Notes under the pieces: model-generated
Told to the model about the DNA's origin: nothing
Seen by the model: the letters and a program-made list of their open reading frames with translations, nothing else
The model's database searches: none
Origin: Glandiceps talaboti
Taxonomy: Eukaryota > Hemichordata > Enteropneusta > Spengelidae
Direction: 5' to 3'
Length of the DNA stretch: 64,000 nt
NCBI RefSeq assembly: GCF_964340395.1
Contig: NC_135571.1
Coordinates: forward strand, 12,634,440 to 12,698,439
In this document: positions 23,445-37,000 of the stretch, in pieces
Position numbering within the stretch: the stretch's first letter is position 1
Layout of the letters: every line of letters starts with the position of its first letter
Position numbers and translations under genes: made by a program

Positions 23445-23658
23445 TGGACATAATGACTATGAACCATCTTGCGTAATGACTATGAACCATCTGGTATAAT
23501 GACTATGAACCATCTGGTATAATGACTATGAACCATCTGGCATAATGACTATGAACCATCTTGCGTAATGACTATGAACCATCTGGTATAATGACTATGA
23601 ACCATCTTGCGTAATGACTATGAACCATCTGGTATAATGACTATGAACCATCTGGCAT
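23445..23658. repeat. 23-bp minisatellite
   Basis: About nine units of AATGACTATGAACCATCT followed by GGTAT, GGCAT or TGCGT. The variants alternate, so higher-order pairs may have been duplicated together. Confidence 0.93.
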
Positions 23659-25150
<1,492 letters not shown>

Positions 25151-26566
25151 TAGTCTAGTTCCTATACAGTATCGTTACCATTTACACCTCCACTCATATA
25201 GTCTAGTTCCTATACAGTATCGTTACCATTTACACCTCCACTCAGTCTAGTTCCTATACAGTATCGTTACCATTTACACCTCCACTCACAGTCTAGTTCC
25301 TATACAGTATCGTTACAATTTACACCTCCACTCACATAGTCTAGTTCCTATACAGTATTGTTACCATTTACACCTCCACTCACATAGTCTAGTTCCTATA
25401 CAGTATCATTACCATTTACACCTCCACTCACAGTCTAGTTCCTATACAGTATCGTTACCATTTACACCTCCACTCACAGTCTAGTTCCTATACAGTATCG
25501 TTATGATTTACACCTCCACTCACAAAGTCTAGTTCCTATACAATATCGTTACCATTTACACCTCCACTCACATAGTCTAGTTCCTATACAGTATCGTTAC
25601 CATTTACACCTCCACTCACATAGTCTAGTTCCTATACAGTATTGTTACCATTTACACCTCCACTCACATAGTCTAGTTCCTATACAGTATCATTACCATT
25701 TACACCTCCACTCACAGTCTAGTTCCTATACAGTATCGTTACCATTTACACCTCCACTCACAGTCTAGTTCCTATACAGTATCGTTATGATTTACACCTC
25801 CACTCACAAAGTCTAGTTCCTATACAATATCGTTACCATTTACACCTCCACTCACATAGTCTAGTTCCTATACAGTATCGTTACCATTTACACCTCCACT
25901 CACACAGTCTAGTTCCTATACAGTATCGTTACCATTTACACCTCCACTCACAGTCTAGTTCCTATACAGTATCGTTACAATTTACACCTCCACTCACATA
26001 GTCTAGTTCCTATACAGTATTGTTACCATTTACACCTCCACACACATAGTCTAGTTCCTATACAGTATCGTTACCATTTACACCTCCACTCACAGTCTAG
26101 TTCCTATACAGTATCGTTACAATTTACACCTCCACTCACATAGTCTAGTTCCTATACAGTATTGTTACCATTTACACCTCCACTCACATAGTCTAGTTCC
26201 TATACAGTATCATTACCATTTACACCTCCACTCACAGTCTAGTTCCTATACAGTATCGTTATGATTTACACCTCCACTCACAAAGTCTAGTTCCTATACA
26301 ATATCGTTACCATTTACACCTCCACTCACATAGTCTAGTTCCTATACAGTATCGTTACCATTTACACCTCCACTCACACAGTCTAGTTCCTATACAGTAG
26401 CGTTACAATTTATACCTTCACTCACAGTCTAGTTCCGATACAGTATCGTTACCATTTACACCTCCACTCACATAGTCTAGTTCCTATACAGTATCATTAC
26501 CATTTACACCTCCACTCACATAGTCTAGTTCCTATACAGTATCGTTACAATTTATACTTTCACTCA
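25151..26566. repeat. 44-48-bp minisatellite array 1
   Basis: About 30 units starting AGTCTAGTTCCTATACAGTA and ending TTTACACCTCCACTCAC, with length variants of 44 to 48 bp (ACAG or ACATAG at the join). Blocks of several units are themselves repeated, for example the order with ATGATTTACAC and CAATATCG variants at 25500 and 25790. The same array type occurs at 35591-36247. Both arrays end with TTAGAAACCA and GTTGGCATCCAGA. Confidence 0.97.
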
Positions 26567-27581
26567 TGTTAGAAACCACAGTTGGCATCCAGACTATCAT
26601 ATGCCTCCCATCTCTCTACCACCATGGATGTATTTAATACACCCGTGCTGCCACCAACGTCTTTTTCAACTTGAACGGCAGAGCATCTCTGTTGAACAGG
26701 ACAGCATTGACCGAATCAATTTTAATTGGAGTACCCCCTCCTAGTCCTTTACGCCTCTATTAATTAATTAATTAATTACTCATAAATCATCCAGAATCTA
26801 TCATATTAGAATCACCCAATAATGCCTCAATATTTGCAAACTGGCATTGGGCTTGCATTACTGCCAACACCAGCTAGCCACAGTCCTTGAATGCGACTAC
26901 CGTTTCAACCAAACTGAACACACTTTTTGCCAACATTTACCGACTCACACAGAGAGAGGGCATACACACAGGACACCCCAGAATCCGAACACTACGAAGC
27001 TAGGAACAATCAGACTGAGACGAGAAGTTATACAGGGACAAGGTTTACCACAGACAAAGTGTGAAATTTATTAAAAAAACCACCTGTATTCCCTAAAGAT
27101 GTTGGGCTTCCCAGACTCATTGTGCAATCGATCAGATTTGTTCCAGCAAGCCTCAACACTCACTTGAAAAATCACTCCAACTTACCACATGGCAAAAAGT
27201 TTCTAGCGACTCCCTGAGCAAACTAATTTGTTCCTGTACTGAATGATAAATGGCACCACTCTGCCACCAAATGTTGTGGAAACTACCCAGCAGCAAATAA
27301 TGCCAATATCTAGACCCAATAGATAACGGATTCATGCTTAGTCAGAAAATGACTCTACAAGAATTAAAAACAGGTCAAAATGTCTCCTTAGCCTCATTGA
27401 ATCTTCATTGAATAGGTTTAGTGTTAGATCTAGTTGAATGAGTCAATGTGAGGCAATTTCTATCAAGCTCCTTTGCCTAGCTTCTCATCTAAAGATGCCA
27501 TCATTTCAAGAGACCATGCACCGTGTCTTGACCTGACCTGTCTGTTGCATAGCAACGAAAAAAACCCTGGCATCCATGGTT
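26567..27581. other. Non-coding, no feature seen
   Basis: Contains a short (ATTA)n near 26758-26778. No supported gene, though a few open stretches with coding-like composition occur near 26850-27075. Confidence 0.35.
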
Positions 27582-27922
27582 TAGGCCAAAAAAGATTTGT
27601 TTCTGGTCAGGACATTTTGTCTGAAGTGGTGTGATGATGCGATTTTTTTATTCTCAACAAACTTGTCACTCAATCTACTATATATAACAGTTATTGTTCT
27701 TTTCATTTAGTACTTTAGCTGAAGTGTGTATGTGGGGCAGACGACATTTGCTTGTTCATGATTGGCACTGCAGTTTGCTTCACTAAAGTACAGAGGGTTG
27801 TTTTTGTGTTTCCCCCAGATTTGCAGACTGCAAGGGCTGGACAAACACGAAAAAAAGAATGACGTGAGGGTATTAAAGTGATGCGCGTGCTGACCAGAAG
27901 CAATTCTTTTTTTTGGGCCTAT
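27582..27922. mobile_element. MITE family M1, copy 1
   Basis: Inverted ends TAGGCCAAAAAAG...TTTCTGGTCAG and CTGACCAGAAGC...TTGGGCCTA, flanked only by TA. The interior matches 39100-39230 (TGTTTCCC...ACTGCAAGGGCTGGACAAACACGA). The TIRs match those at 56026 and 56399. No coding capacity. An AATAAA on the minus strand near 27647 could serve the MS4A-like gene upstream of it. Confidence 0.78.
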
Positions 27923-28030
27923 ATGTGATGTAAACATCAACATTATTGCCATTCTAGTGATATGAATATCTAAATTATGCAAATATATATGGAAATCTTT
28001 TTTGTGTGCAACAAAGTATCTATTGTGTAG

Positions 28031-31000
28031 CTATGACAACATTTCATTATCAACAAGAGATGCATCCATGGTTTCTGGAATGTTGCCATCAGGGGCTCTA
28101 TAACTGGGTTGTGGTGAGCTTTGTTGGCCCTCGGTCATACCAGAAGTTTGAAGTTGGTAAGTGTTTTTTTCTGGTTTTTCTGGAGGTACATCCTCTTTGG
28201 CATTTGGATCACCTGGAAAAGCTGTGTTTGGTTGTTGCTGTGGATACATCTGAGGACCTGCAATTGGTTGTATCTGGTCATGTGATTGATATATCATAAT
28301 CTGTTGGGGTGGCTGATTAGTTTGTATCATCTGCTGAGGTGGGTTTGTTGGATAACCTGTGTCACAACACAACAAGAATTGAATAATAAGAAATATCAGA
28401 TATGAATTATGGTGAAAAATTTCATAAATCATGTGGTTGTATGCACACCAAGTCTTCTACTTTGAATTTTAAAGACACAGTCCCCCACACTAAAGGTGTT
28501 TAGTTCCAATACGACCGTGTTATGATTTACACTACATAATCTTTACACATTACGTCCGGCCGCATGTCAGTAGTAATCCATCACAAATTGACAAGTAGTT
28601 GTAGTTGGTTTACTTCCTTCAGACAATTGCTCATTAATATTCAATAAGTACAACTGTACACGTGGAGACGCGATAACGTCATCACGTTTATGTGAACACT
28701 GTCGGGGGTAGCTCAGATATCTGTGCTAGATTAAGGACTTTGACTAGATGTAATGTGTGAACATAATGTAGTGTAAATCATAACACGGTCGTATTGGAAC
28801 TAGACTAACACTAAATGTGCAATAAATTGTTGTTAAGATATGATCCTACAATTTTCAAATTGAAAGCATCGCCAGTGGGTTTCATTATATGATGTTGTGT
28901 AAGCTAGTACTTAACACAACGCTATATAACATAGTTAAGTGGTATTGCTTTGGTTGGCTTGTAATCCACAAGTTGTCACTTTGAACCTCAACACTGCCAT
29001 TTGTTTTTGAATGGTTGAAATAGTTAGACAACATTTGAACCATGGGCGCCATTACTAACCCAGCTGTATAAATGGGAACCTGGTAGGACAATGATTGATA
29101 TACAAACAATTGAATCATGCATGATACTACACAGATAGTAAGCTCCAATTTAATGTAGAATTATTTGCATTCAAAATAATTTTACAGAGAAATAAATGAC
29201 TTAGAATTAATTTCAGAATAATCTTTTACAATCCGGGCAGGACTTAAAATGTTGATTCCTATCTGTATGTGCACACTGCCACACAACACACGTGTATGTG
29301 AGAATACAAATCTTGTGATCTGACAGTGGGTATTTGGAGTGCATATACTAAATACAGTATCTGAGTATATAGCAAAACATTACAAATATGAGCTAATGTT
29401 GTCAGATAATACATGAATTAAGATACCCTAAATAAGATACCAAGAATATTTGAGAAGTAGTGGCTCAATCAGAAATTTGAGAAATTATTACATTTGTCTA
29501 GGATACACCTTGCAGTAATAGCTGATCATATTTTGTTTGTTTTATCTACATTTTTATTTTCAAATGTTTGTCATGTAAACCATAAACATTACTTTGTCCT
29601 TGAACTTGACATGTAGAAAATATCATGTAGTCTAATTGAAACTCTATAGTCACTCTGATTGGGTTGTAAACTAAACACACTTACTCTGTCCTTGAACTTG
29701 AGACATCATGCTGTCTAATTGAATCTCTATAGTCACTCTGATTGGGTAGTAAAATAAACACACTTACTCTGTCCTTAAACTTGAGACATCATGCTGTCTA
29801 ATTGAAACTCTATAGTCACTCTAATTTGGTTGTAAAATAAACACACTTACTCTGTCCTTGAACTTGAGACATCATGCTGTCTAATTGAATCTCTATAGTC
29901 ACTCTAATTTGGTTGTAAAATAGACACACTTACTTTGTCCTAAAGCTACTCCAGATGGCGGTGGTGGCATATTTGACGACATTTGGGCAGTTCCTGTGGT
30001 AACCTGTTGTCGTTCATTTGGGAGATAATACAAAGTAACACCTTGTCTCTTTCTACAGCAAACTGTTCTACAGCAGAGAGCTGACTGAACAATGGCAATG
30101 ACAGTCTCAGCAAGAGCCAGTAGAAGCACAAATAATAATGACCATGTTGATCCAGTCTAAAAGTGAAAATGAAATATTTTTAAAAGTGTGAATTTATGAG
30201 TTTACATGCCTCAAGCATTAGTTATCAAACTTTGGGGAAAAATAGTGGTGATTTGGGCTGTTTTTATACCATATTTTTTTGTTCAACTTGGCTCATGCAA
30301 GGTATAATAATGTTATTAGCTAACGAAGCAGTCGTATAGTGTCTCATTGACTAGTATGCATACGCATCCTATATACTATGCGATGTTTTTTTGGTGGTTT
30401 TACCCAAGGATGCATTGCGGTGCAATGACTATGCATGCGAATTCTATATGTTATGCGCATTCTCCACGCGGAGGGCACCATCTACAATATCATCATGAGG
30501 CGGCCGCCAGTCGGTCACAAATGAATCTACCCTGCGCAAGCATATGGGCTTTGCCTAGTTATGATATTCTCTGTGTGGTGGCTTAAATCATTTGAATTTG
30601 AAAATTTAGCTCCTTGTTCCTATAACATTCCAGTGTTTTTATACATATTATACCATGCACGTGCCAAGTTGAACAGAAAATATGGAATATATACTCCGGT
30701 CGTTCTACGTCACAACAACGCATTTCTACATCTGGTTTTGCTGTGTTCAAAATATGAGTTAAAACACTCAATATTGCCATTACTTTCTATAATTTCTTCT
30801 TTATATTACTGGTGCTGGTATAATTATATTATTCCCAAATATTTTTCTTAATTCAGCCAGAAAATACTCATAAGGGGTGTCATTACTTGTCCAATGACTC
30901 ATAGTGACAAGGGCCCTCAGGTCACTCATATTTTACTTGGCTGAACGAATAAAAAGGAAATAACATCAAACTATGGCAATAAAGTATATGAATCTGCATC

Positions 31001-34000
31001 TAAATCTGAATCTGAATCTAAATCTGAATTTGAATATGAATCTAAATCTGAATTTGAATCTAGAGCTGAATATGAATTGAATCTGAATCTAAATTGAATC
31101 TAAATCTAAATCTGACTAAATCTGAATCTAAATCTGAATCTAAATCAATCTAAATCAATCTAAATTGAATCTAAATCTAATCCAAATCTGAATCTCAATC
31201 TGAATCTGAATCTAAATCTGAATCTGAATCAATATAGAATGACGATGCCACAGAACACAACACAGAAAAGTAAGATCAATATTGCTCTGTTCTGTATATA
31301 AATTATGAATAATTAAACTTTTATAAATAAAGAGCACGAGAGACGGACAGAGAGACAGACGCAAACATGCAAATAAATACACAAATGCTTACGTATACAC
31401 AAAATCTAAATCAATCTAATCTAAATCTAAATCTAAATTTGAATTGAATCTGAATATGAATATGAACATAGACAGAGAAGAAGAAAATCACTGAAGTGAA
31501 TACATTTACATTTTAGGCTAAATTGAAACAAATAATGGAAGCTAATTACCTCTGCTCCATCTACATTTATGGACCCTAGAATTATCAAATTAGTCATGGC
31601 ATTTAAGAATATAAACCCACCAAATGTAGCTGATATAATTGATAGCACCATGGACGTAATAATCTGAAATATCAAATGTCAGAATGGTCAATATCTGTAC
31701 ATCATGCAGAGCTTGAAATTAACTTTTTTCTTTGGTAGTCCTAGTGGGCTACCAATTTCAGAAAGTGGTAGCCCAAGGATGGTGACCAATAGTCCTATAT
31801 TCCTGAACTGAAAACAGAGTTCCTCTATTTGAAATATGTGTGTTATTAAAATACTTTCATGTCCATAAATCTTCCATCTTCATCACATAATCAGTGGTAA
31901 CCTGAGTGGGCTATCAACTGCAAACTATGTTAGCCCTATGACAAGAATTGGTAGTCTGTGGACACAGGACTACCAAATGCAAATTATGGTAGTTCCACGA
32001 CAAGAATTGGTAGTCTGTGAACATGGAACTACCAACTGCAAATTATGGTAGTCCCATGACAAGAATTGGTAGTTTGTGGACACAGGACTACCAAATGCAA
32101 ATTATGGTAGTTCCACGACAAGAATTGGTAGTCTGTGGACATGGAACTACCAACTGCAAATTATGGTAGTCCCATGACAAGAATTGGTAGTCTGTGGACA
32201 CAGGACTACCAACTGCAAATTATGGTAGTCCCATGACAAGAATTGGTTGTCTGTGGACACAGGACTACTGTTAATTTCAAACCTTGACATGTATGATATA
32301 GTTACTTATATATACTTCTAACATTAATAATCTTTATTTATACTGGATAGTTCTTTAAGCATTTAAACACTTGTCTCCCAAGAAGTCCAGTGAGGGCCAT
32401 CCCTCATGGGTTCAGTGTTAATGCAGGAGGAAACCGGAGTACCCGGGGAAAACCTGCAATGTTCGGTAGAGTCAAACTGAACGACACTCTTCTTACTTAC
32501 AGCGTGGTAAATTTAATCAAACCCTGAATAGGGTTCGAACCCCGACCGCAGTGGTAAGAGGCAAGTGGTTTAACCACTTGGCCACTTATAACCCAATATG
32601 GTTGTAATAAAGTTATACCTAACCTAATTAATGTAGTACTACTGTAAGGTCTAATAAAAAAGTTGCTTGGCTCCAGTTACCCGACCCCTCCTAGTTTTTC
32701 ACGCCGACCCTAAATATATTTTTACGTATTCAAGAAAAAAAAATAAAGAAATAGTGGATGTGGAAACTGACATCAACTTAAAAATAAAATATAAAACTGT
32801 CCTTCCAATCTGCAATGGCTGTACATCTGATGAGAAGAAACCAATAACACAGAGACCATATGGAAAACAATGAAAATATAACTACCTGAACTAGACACTC
32901 ACATATTGAAAAAAAAAAAAAAAATAAATAAAATAAAAAATCAATCAATCTACCCTACCTATTCTAAAATTGAGCGTAATTGGAACCACACAACTTTTTT
33001 TGTCAGACCTTATCAATATGCGAAGTTCTAAATAACTAAGCTACACTAACTATAACTTGAATATTTTGGGGTTTTTTTAAACTGTTTGTAATGACTTAAT
33101 TATAATACCATAAATAGTAAAATATTTGTGAATGTTTTTGTGGAAATAGTATTAAATAATATCTATCTATCTATCTAATAAATTTATATAGCGCCAAATA
33201 TCCAAAGAAAACAATGTTCAGTGGCGCTTAGAGTTAGAAAGGAGATGAAAAAGCTCTCTGAAATATGTGGGTTTTCAAGCGTCTTTTGAAAATGTTAACA
33301 TTGGGAGAGGTTTTAATGTCCAGGGGTAGAGAGTTCCAAAGTTCAGGAGCTGCTGAAGAGAAATAATAGACATGTTGCCAGTTCCAAGATGAATTGTGTG
33401 CCTCTCCATACAACATATATATTGTGTACACGCTGAGGGGTTTATACTTGCTACTCAGGGGATGGTTGTCACATGACGATACCCTGGGTTCATCCGTAAA
33501 ATTCTTCTCTGTCATTGATAATGTTAAATCTTTGTTCTATAAAATCACTCATAATCAAAAAGGACAATATGTTTTTCCATCATTTCCTGATGAAAATGTA
33601 TTATTTCAAAAGTTACAAAGATAAAACAAGACTAAATCTAACAACATAAGCAACGTCCTCTCGCGCAATGCATCTTGGAACTGGAAAATCATCTATTGTG
33701 AATATTTGTGGAACTGTACCACATAATGTGGTACAGTAAATCCAATCAAATTGTTTTTTTGAGTCTACATCCAAATATCACTGTCCTAATGCAATAATTT
33801 CAACCTGTTGTTTTACTATATATATACTTATAGACACATTCAACCTCTCATTAACTCGTACAATATCTAATTACTGGTGTTTTAACAATTTTCAGTAAAT
33901 ATAACTGATCAAAAAATAGGACTAGTTCAGCTAGTGCATATTTCACTGCAGGTATTTCCAAAAGGTGTTGTATAAAGAAAGTAAAGATAAGTATTAAAAC

Positions 34001-37000
34001 TTAATATGGGAATCAGTAGGCTGTAAGGTACACAGTGAATACGGATAAATTCACTACCTGTACTCTTTACCTACACATTTTTCAACATATATGTTAAAAT
34101 TTAAAGTTTTAAAAAATAAATTATCACAACTACTTACATAACAATTGGTTTTCTTCTTAGATGATGCAATTCCAAAGGATCCAGTCACTATGAACTAAGA
34201 AGATGATACAAAATATTATTTTTATTGGCATGATTATTAGTACACAAATTTACTATCCCTTAAAAATGCCATGCTATTCCATGATGGTATAGATGGCACT
34301 ATGGTCATATCGTATGCAAGTTTGTTCACTATATATACAGCCTACATGGTACTAACCGTAAGAATGCTATGCTAATTTAGACATTATCATGGCAGAGATA
34401 GCACTGGGCCATTCAAGACTTTTCACTATATATACAGGGTACCAACCGTTAGAATATCATGCTATTAAACTTAGACACCATCATGGCAGAGAGCAATGCA
34501 CTGCAGCATTTTGAAATGGGTAGTACGCTGACATCTCACTCACATTCAAAGTGTGATCTCTATTTGAGTTTGCCCAGCAGGAATTGTAGTCTTTGTTTCG
34601 TGCGGTTAAACAACGGAATGAAAAAAGCTCAGTGCTATTATTCACGTAAAACTACTGAAGTAATGTTGGTGGGGGCAAGCCGGACACAAATGAATCTACC
34701 ATGCGCAAGCTTAACTCTGTTAGAGCTATTATGTCATGTCTTTCACTATTGTAACTTTAGTGTCTATAAGTGTACGTTTTATTCGTTCATGCAGCGGCTG
34801 CAAAGCGGCCACGTAACGGCTCAAAGACTAGTACGCATGTGCATCCTATATACATCCTATATGTACTATGCGATGTTTTTTTGGTGGTTTTACCCAAGGA
34901 TGTATTGCGGCACAATGACTACGCATTCTCTACGCATTCTATATACTATGTGCCTTCTCCATGCAGAGGGCGCTATCTACGATATCATCATGAGGCAGCC
35001 AGTCAGTCACAAATGAATCTACCCTATGGGCTTTGCCTAGTTATGATAATATTCTTTCATTAGTGAAAATATAGCACCGCAACATAATACAAAATTAATG
35101 CTGAGTTCTTACCATTACTCCAGACACAAATCCAGATCCTGCCAGCAAGCCATTAAATATTAGTGCAACAACTGTAGCAGCAATATCAAGAAGTAAGAGC
35201 ACAATACCAATAATGATTTGACAAATACCGAGGACAAGTGCCTTTCTGTGGGCAAATCCTGGTCTAACTGTAGGTGATCCATACATTTGGGTGACAACTT
35301 GTGCTGGTTGCTGTTGTACAGCTGGCTGCATCATGAGTTGTTGTTGTTGTTGTTGTTGTTGTTGCATGATGTTACTCTGTAAAGCAAATAAACATGAAGA
35401 TCGACAGCCATTGGAAAGGCTATATACAATAAAATGAAAACTGGTTTTTGCTCTTTAGGCCTAAAAAAAAAAATTGTATGGTTCCGATTACGCTCAATTT
35501 TACAATAGGTGGGGTTGGTAGATTTTTTTTTTCATGTGTGAGTGTCTATAGTTCAGGTAGTTATTGTTTTCATTGTTTTCCACATGGTTGAGTCTAGTTC
35601 CTATACAGTATCATTACCATGATTTACATCTCACATAGTCTAGTTCCTATACAGTATTGTTACCATTTACACCTCCACTCATAGTCTAGTTCCTATACAG
35701 TATCGTTACCCTTTACACCTCCACTCACATAGTCTAGTTCCTATACAGTATCATTACCATTTACACCTCCACTCATAGTCTAGTTCCTATACAGTATCGT
35801 TACCCTTTACACCTCCACTCACATAGTCTAGTTCTTATACAGTATTGTTACCATTTACACCTCCACTCATAGTCTAGTTCCTATACAGTATGATTACCAT
35901 TTACACCTCCACTCACATAGTCTAGTTCTTATACAGCATCGTTACCATTTACACCTCCACTCACATAGTCTAGTTCCTATACAGTATCATTACCATTTAC
36001 CCCTCCACTCAAGTCTAGTTCCTATACAGTATCATTACCATTTACACCTCCACTCACATAGTCTAGTTCCTATACAGTATCGTTACCCTTTACACCTCCA
36101 CTCACATAGTCTAGTTCTTATACAGTATTGTTACCATTTACACCTCCACTCACATAGTCTAGTTCCTATACAGTATCGTTACTATTTACATCTCCACTCA
36201 CAGTCTAGTTTCTATACAGTATCGTTACCATGTACACCTCCATTCACAGTGGTTTAGTTAGAAACCATGTTGGCATCCAGAGTTATCTGGTCTCTGTGTT
36301 ATGGGTTTCTACTCATCAGATGTACAACCATTACAAATCAGTAGAACAGTTTAATATTGTCTTTGTAAGTTGATGTCAGTTTCCTCACCCACTATTTCTC
36401 ATGAGACTTTGCAATATTTGAAAAAAAAAAATTTCCCTCGAATACATAAAAAATAGTTTAGGGTCAGCAGTGAAAAACTAGGTGGGGTTGGGTAACCGGA
36501 ATCAAACAATTTTTCTTTAGGCCTTAGCAGTCTTTCTAGAAAACATGCGTCAATGCATAACCCCCAAAATTATACCCGAGTGACAGCTAGTGTGGCTGTG
36601 GCCCTAACTGTTATTATTAATTGAAGCTGGAAGTCCCCTCTGTACTATTAAAATTTTATGATAGCATTTTGAAATCATAAATAAGAATTTGTCAAAATAA
36701 AAAAATACAACTGAGTTCTAACTATGATTCCATTGCCATATACTAGTTTAGGAATATTAATCATGTCTCGATCTGTTTTAGTTTAGTGTTTCATATTTAT
36801 TTTATATTTTTGTTCATTGTTTATGTATGTTGACTTTAGAATGATGCATATGTGTTATTCCATGTCAACTAAAACATACTATATTTGGGAATGGACAGAA
36901 TGTACAGGGGGGGGGGGGCGGCTGAGGAGTAAATGAGGTGAGGAGGGGATCAAGAAAAGAATTGGGTTGCAAAGGAGGGCCTTTAAAGTTCTGATGGTCT

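Noticed and set aside
26847-27074. Open frame with polar composition
   Set aside because: No domain, no splice context and no second copy to support it.
28885-29148. Extra minus-strand exon of the MS4A-like gene
   Set aside because: An acceptor-like CTACCAG is present, but the phase-1 reading meets a stop quickly and no donor fits.
31000-31240. CRISPR-like regular repeats
   Set aside because: These and the arrays at 20985, 25151, 31905 and 50478 are head-to-tail minisatellites without unique spacers, in an animal genome.
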